Shown here piece by piece: positions 15,086 to 18,083 of a stretch of 18,083 nucleotides of DNA (positions within the stretch are counted from its first letter, which is position 1; each line of letters opens with the position of its first letter). The notes beneath the pieces are model-generated. The model worked only from the letters and a program-made list of their open reading frames with translations, was not told where the DNA came from and did not search any database. Location: positions 1-18,083 of the forward strand of contig JAWOLC010000139.1 in the NCBI GenBank assembly GCA_033853925.1, read 5' to 3'. The DNA is from JANXPZ01 sp033853925. Its GTDB lineage: Bacteria; Eisenbacteria; RBG-16-71-46. A program made the position numbers and the translations under genes.

Positions 15086-16285
15086 ATGAGCCATCCACGA
15101 TCGCTGGTCCAACCCTGCCGACTCGTCTGCCTCGTGCTGGTCTGCACCCTCGCGGTTCCATGGGCTGCCCCGGCGAGGGCGCAGCGAACCTCGATCATCA
15201 CCGCCGAGGAGCGGAGTCTGATCGAGAAGCAGCTCCTGCCCTTGCCGAGCAAGGTGCAGGTGGCCGTGGCGCTCGTGCGAGGCGACTCGGTGCGCTACCT
15301 GGGTGCGGAGCGGACGCCCACGGGCATCCGCTACCTCGACAATCGCGCGTCGGTCTTCGAGATCGGCTCGATCACGAAGATCTTCACCGCGACGCTGCTC
15401 GCGCAGCAGGTCGAGAAGGGCGCCCTGAGCCTCGGCACGCCAGTCCGCGAGCTGGTGCCCTTTCCGCTCAAGATGTCCGGACGCGACGGGGTGGACCTGA
15501 CCTTGAAGCAGCTGGCGAACCATACGTCGGGGATGTGCCATCAGCCCCCGGGGCTCAACGCCCACGCCTTCTTCCACTTCCATCTGCGCGAGCCGTTCAA
15601 GGATTACGATCGGGCGCGCTTCGAGAACTACCTCCAGCGCGAGATGGCGCTCGCCTTCACCCCGGGGACGAGGTACAGCTACTCGAACATGGGCATGAGC
15701 CTGGTCGGATACGTCCTCTCGGTACGCGGCGGGAAAAGCTACGAGACGCTGCTCCAGGAGCGCATCTTCGGCCCCCTGGGCATGCGGTCGTCCACCACCG
15801 AGCTGGCCAAGGTGCGGGACCGTGTGGTGATCGGGGTGGAGAAGGAGGCGAAGCCCGCGCCCTACTGGGACATGAATGCGCTCGCTCCCGCTGGTGGCAT
15901 CAAGACGAGCGCCGAGGACTTCGCCCGGTTCGTTCGGGCCCAGTTCGCGCCGGACCGCGCGATTGCCCTGACCCAGCAGCCGACCTTCAAGATCGAGGAC
16001 GACTATTACGTGGCGCTGGGCTGGCACGTCATCGACCGCAAGAACGGCGAGCGCTGGCTGAATCACGGGGGAGGAATGGCGGGCTACACGGCGATCGTGA
16101 ACGTGAACCTGCGCAAGCGCTGCGGCACGGTCGTGCTCTCGAACCTCGGGAACGCCCACAAGCTGGCGGAGAACGTCTCGCAAATCGGCCGGGATCTGCT
16201 GAAGAGCCTGGAAGGGCTCTCCTCGGCCGCCGAACGCCTCGAGTCCGGAGCGACGCCCCCGGGCGCCGCCGGTGCCGCAGGGTGA
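15086..16285 (+). CDS. Serine hydrolase, class C beta-lactamase / penicillin-binding protein family, exported
   Basis: This 399-residue protein begins with a signal peptide ending A-R-A before Gln33. The three motifs of the serine beta-lactamase-like family are present: S-I-T-K with nucleophile Ser95 and Lys98, Y-S-N at 199-201, and H-G-G at 327-329 in place of the K-T-G box. The H-x-G form is typical of class C-like esterases and D-aminopeptidases, so a hydrolase of peptides, esters or cell-wall fragments is as likely as a true beta-lactamase. The ATG at 15086 has GGGGAGG five bases upstream and starts the signal peptide. The frame is open much further upstream, but that extension lacks a start signal and overlaps the divergent neighbour. 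The last 20 residues are Ala/Gly/Pro-rich. Confidence 0.9.
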   Translation: MSHPRSLVQPCRLVCLVLVCTLAVPWAAPARAQRTSIITAEERSLIEKQLLPLPSKVQVAVALVRGDSVRYLGAERTPTGIRYLDNRASVFEIGSITKIFTATLLAQQVEKGALSLGTPVRELVPFPLKMSGRDGVDLTLKQLANHTSGMCHQPPGLNAHAFFHFHLREPFKDYDRARFENYLQREMALAFTPGTRYSYSNMGMSLVGYVLSVRGGKSYETLLQERIFGPLGMRSSTTELAKVRDRVVIGVEKEAKPAPYWDMNALAPAGGIKTSAEDFARFVRAQFAPDRAIALTQQPTFKIEDDYYVALGWHVIDRKNGERWLNHGGGMAGYTAIVNVNLRKRCGTVVLSNLGNAHKLAENVSQIGRDLLKSLEGLSSAAERLESGATPPGAAGAAG

Positions 16286-16359
16286 ACGAGCGGAAGCGAG
16301 CGCGGTCACGAACCACTCGGCTCGTGCGCGTGATCGGGCGACAGCACACGGAACCTCCG

Positions 16360-16381
16360 GAGGCGGCCGTGGGGCCACCTC
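16360..16381 (+). terminator. Hairpin downstream of the serine hydrolase gene
   Basis: GAGG-C-GGCC (16360-16368) and GGCC-A-CCTC (16373-16381) form a nine-position stem with one C/A mismatch around a GTGG loop, 75 bases after the stop. No T-tract follows, so the terminator role is tentative. Confidence 0.25.
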
Positions 16382-16482
16382 GGGGTGCAGGACGCCGCGC
16401 CGAAGGCCGAGGTGCAGGTGGCTGTCGAGCGCGGATTCCGAACCGACCCGCTACGAACGTCCGCCCGGCTTGCCGCGCCGCC

Positions 16483-16512
16483 TTGATGCGCTCTCGGCCG
16501 GGATGCTACTCT
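16483..16512 (+). promoter_or_regulatory. Promoter of tRNA-Cys
   Basis: TTGATG (16483-16488) and TACTCT (16507-16512) are separated by 18 bases. TG at 16504-16505 makes an extended -10 element. Transcription would start near 16519, about ten bases before the mature tRNA, which fits a tRNA gene. Confidence 0.55.
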
Positions 16513-16529
16513 CGCCTGCCCTGATCCGA

Positions 16530-16604
16530 GGCGGCATAGCCAAGTGGTAAGGCGAGCGCCTGCAAAGCGCTTATTCCCCGGTTCGAATCCGGGTGCCGCC
16601 TCCA
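16530..16604 (+). tRNA. tRNA-Cys (anticodon GCA)
   Basis: A full cloverleaf can be drawn by eye. The acceptor arms GGCGGCA (16530-16536) and TGCCGCC (16594-16600) pair over 7 bp. The D arm closes with GCC/GGC. The anticodon arm AGCGC/GCGCT encloses CTGCAAA, giving anticodon GCA. The T arm is CCCGG-TTCGAAT-CCGGG. The discriminator is T (U73), the known identity base for Cys, and CCA is encoded. The gene stands alone; the DNA downstream carries a probable mobile-element remnant. Confidence 0.96.
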
Positions 16605-16912
16605 ACTTCTGTTACGCGACCTTCCTCCTAGCAACGTCGGCGCTCGCGAGGCGACGGTGACGGGAACTCTCGACCAGCAAGCGGCCGGGTGTCCGCTCAT
16701 GGAAGCTTTCAATGTCCTCCATGGCCCGGACCACTTCGTGAAGGCCGGTGTTCGGCCGCCGAGAGTGATCCACTTCTTGCAGCTGAACGAATGGAGCCAG
16801 GGCCGCGACGGCGAGAATCGCGTCTCGTAAGTGAACTCTGTCGCCTGCGCGTCTCGAAACGTCGCTCCCGATCCGCCCTCAGCGCTGACACCATTCCACT
16901 GGGTTGAGAGCG

Positions 16913-16936
16913 CCCTTCCATTGTCTCGGAAGGGCT
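16913..16936. repeat. Perfect 8-bp inverted repeat in the gene-poor region
   Basis: GCCCTTCC (16913-16920) and GGAAGGGC (16929-16936) pair perfectly around an eight-base loop. No gene ends next to it on either strand in a way that explains it, and no T-tract follows. It could be a leftover terminator or an element end. Confidence 0.35.
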
Positions 16937-17000
16937 CGGATTCGGAACGGGGACCTGGCCTTGACCCGGTTGCGTGGACATCCTCCGGGAGGCGGATACG

Positions 17001-17220
17001 ATGTCCCGCATGGCCAAGACCAAGGAGCGCCGGCCACAGCGCACGTTCACGGATGAGTTCATCCGTTCGCGCGAAACGGGGAGCCGGTCAGCGCTCGAGG
17101 AGGACCCGGGCACGCGGCAAGTGGGTGCAGATCGTCAAGGTGGAGATGCCGTGAGCTCGATGATGCCGAGCTGCCATTGGGATTGACCGAGTCGACCGTC
17201 AAAGAGGTGCTCTGGCTATC
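17001..17220 (+). pseudogene. Decayed transposase OrfA-like remnant (IS3-type, tentative)
   Basis: An ATG at 17001 preceded by GGGAGG begins M-S-R-M-A-K-T-K-E-R-R and soon reaches R-T-F-T-D-E-F, resembling the R-R-x-F-T-x-E-F start of IS3-family OrfA. The frame then becomes unlike any transposase and stops at 17186. In a different frame, from 17153, the sequence reads E-L-D-D-A-E-L-P-L-G-L-T-E-S-T-V-K-E-V-L-W, resembling the second half of the OrfA helix-turn-helix (L-x-L-T-E-x-x-V/L-x-x-W). One or more frameshifts would join them. No OrfB, terminal inverted repeats or target duplication were seen. The IS3 assignment rests on short motif likeness only. Confidence 0.3.
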
Positions 17221-17802
17221 TCAGCGAGCGGCCCCCTGCGGCCGATCCTCCGCCTCTTCTTCGATCCGAGTTTCCCGGATTCGCTCCTTGTTCCAGATCA
17301 GCGTTCCGAAGCCGGCCCGTGATGCCACGAAGGCATCGCAGGCGTTCAGGTAGTCGGAGAGGCGCTCCTGGCCCGGTTGCGCGCGCCATTCGATTGTGGC
17401 TTCCACGCGGCTCTCATCGACGAAGCGCAGCGCGACCCGCTGGGTGCGGTTCGGCTCCAGTCCGGGCGGGAAGATGAGTTCCGGCGGGACCCTGGGGCTG
17501 ACCGCGACCCAGTCAATGTTGGTCCGGTTCAGGAGCAACACCGAGGCGTCCCCGGTCAAGATAAATGGGATGACGCTCCGGCGGGAATTCAGGAGTTCGA
17601 GCAGGCTTTCGGCTCGCGGCTCGCCCCCGACGTGGGGGTAGAGCACGAACCAGCCCTCGCGGGCGTCGAGCAGGAACCAGCCGTCCCGGGGATCGAGGTT
17701 AGGCTGCGAGAGCCGGGCCGGTACCCTCATCTTGTGGACGTACACGGCCGCCTCACGATCCGCCAGGCGCACCCGGGGCGGATCGGCCTGCAGGTCACTC
17801 AT
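17221..17802 (-). CDS. Conserved-type hypothetical protein, 193 residues
   Basis: I do not recognise a named family with certainty. The protein has no signal peptide or membrane segment and is soluble and acidic at its C-terminus (E-E-E-A-E-D). Well-ordered blocks include D-G-W-F-L-L-D (about 40-46), L-L-E-L-L-N-S-R-R-S-V-I-P-F-I (about 67-81), L-L-L-N-R-T-N-I-D-W-V (about 88-98) and R-L-S-D-Y-L-N-A (about 146-153). These look like a beta-rich domain conserved for structure. The ATG at 17802 has a strong AAGGAGG site upstream, and the stop is at 17221. It lies between the OrfA remnant and a gene for a fibronectin type III protein on the same strand, with 123 bases between them. The coding call is confident; function is unknown. 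Confidence 0.78.
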   Translation of the reverse strand: MSDLQADPPRVRLADREAAVYVHKMRVPARLSQPNLDPRDGWFLLDAREGWFVLYPHVGGEPRAESLLELLNSRRSVIPFILTGDASVLLLNRTNIDWVAVSPRVPPELIFPPGLEPNRTQRVALRFVDESRVEATIEWRAQPGQERLSDYLNACDAFVASRAGFGTLIWNKERIRETRIEEEAEDRPQGAAR

Positions 17803-17925
17803 GTCTGGCCTCCTTCCACAGAACCGATGCCGTCAAGTAGGGGCTCACTCGTCGGCCACCCTCGGGCCTGGAACGAGAGGGGCGCCGCTGCCTCGCGCAG
17901 CCGCAACCCGCGATCCAACGCTCCC

Positions 17926-18083
17926 TCATTCGCAGAGAGCCACCTTTGAAGTGCTGCAGGGTGCGGTCGCCTGGCTGACGACATTGCTCAGGACCGACCA
18001 GTTGCCGGCATCATCCTTGGCCCTGACGGCGAAGTAGTAGGTGGCGTTGCAGGTCAATCCCACCAAGGCCACGCACTCCTGCT
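17926..18083 (-). CDS. C-terminal end of a fibronectin type III domain protein, 5'-partial
   Basis: The minus strand is open from the right edge to a TGA at 17926-17928, giving 52 residues. They include L-T-C-N-A-T-Y-Y-F-A-V-R-A-K-D and A-G-N-W-S-V-L-S-N-V-V, the F and G strands of a fibronectin type III domain (Y-x-F-x-V-x-A-x-D-x-x-G-N-x-S). A short Cys-containing tail (T-A-P-C...L-C-E) follows. The protein is presumably large, exported and built for binding or anchoring, but its main domain lies outside the window. The known part is too short for further assignment. Confidence 0.75.
   Translation of the reverse strand, partial: QECVALVGLTCNATYYFAVRAKDDAGNWSVLSNVVSQATAPCSTSKVALCE

Larger units (their letters stand above)
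16605..17220. other. Gene-poor region downstream of tRNA-Cys
   Basis: No intact gene was recognised over about 600 bases. A plus-strand frame open from the tRNA ends at 16830; its last part, from an ATG at 16699, would give 43 residues that I do not recognise. A hairpin lies at 16913-16936 and a decayed OrfA-like frame from 17001. Base composition and codon patterns are less regular than in the neighbouring genes, as expected for decaying accessory DNA. Confidence 0.5.

Noticed and set aside
15086..16285. Dedicated antibiotic-resistance beta-lactamase
   Set aside because: The H-G-G third motif and the context fit general class C-like serine hydrolases; nothing in the sequence supports a resistance role specifically.
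1..18083. CRISPR array
   Set aside because: No evenly spaced direct repeats with unique spacers were seen anywhere in the window.

Overview
The window is about 18 kb of very GC-rich bacterial DNA with short intergenic gaps, many secretory signal peptides and a FlgD-like/Por-type C-terminal sorting domain on one exported enzyme. A fibronectin type III tail runs off the right edge. Together these suggest an uncultured high-GC member of the FCB lineage (Candidatus Eisenbacteria or a relative). This taxonomic placement is inference; no marker gene is present.

Left end (1-2761). A 5'-truncated gene encodes a cell-surface-type protein with three tandem YDGAP...VTNT...GPW repeats and a Pro/Ala-rich tail. 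Its codon usage is extremely G-ending up to about base 1815, then changes abruptly. A strong hairpin follows, then a small OsmC-family redox protein.

Centre (2979-10357). This is the main system: a six-gene, same-strand operon with ATGA stop/start overlaps that reads as a selenium-dependent molybdenum hydroxylase (SDMH) module. The order is an FAD subunit (YgfM type), a fused [2Fe-2S]/molybdopterin subunit (XdhD type), a metal-dependent amidohydrolase in the place usually held by SsnA, MocA (molybdopterin cytidylyltransferase), YqeB and YqeC. The first two make the hydroxylase. The amidohydrolase probably acts on the same N-heterocyclic (purine-like) substrate or product. The last three build and insert the cytidylated Mo cofactor and its labile selenium. 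The ygfK and selD genes that often accompany such loci are not in the window.

Right-centre (10379-16285). Four exported enzymes follow in alternating orientation: a Memo-family protein with a signal peptide (-), an M28 zinc peptidase with a complete metal site (+), a zinc-dependent phospholipase C-like protein with a C-terminal sorting domain (-), and a class C beta-lactamase-like serine hydrolase (+). They look like single-gene units for extracellular or periplasmic hydrolysis.

Right end (16286-18083). A complete tRNA-Cys(GCA) with its own promoter is followed by a roughly 600-base gene-poor stretch containing a decayed transposase OrfA-like remnant. Next come a conserved-looking protein of unknown function (-) with a strong ribosome binding site, and the last 52 residues of a fibronectin type III protein (-) that continues beyond the window.
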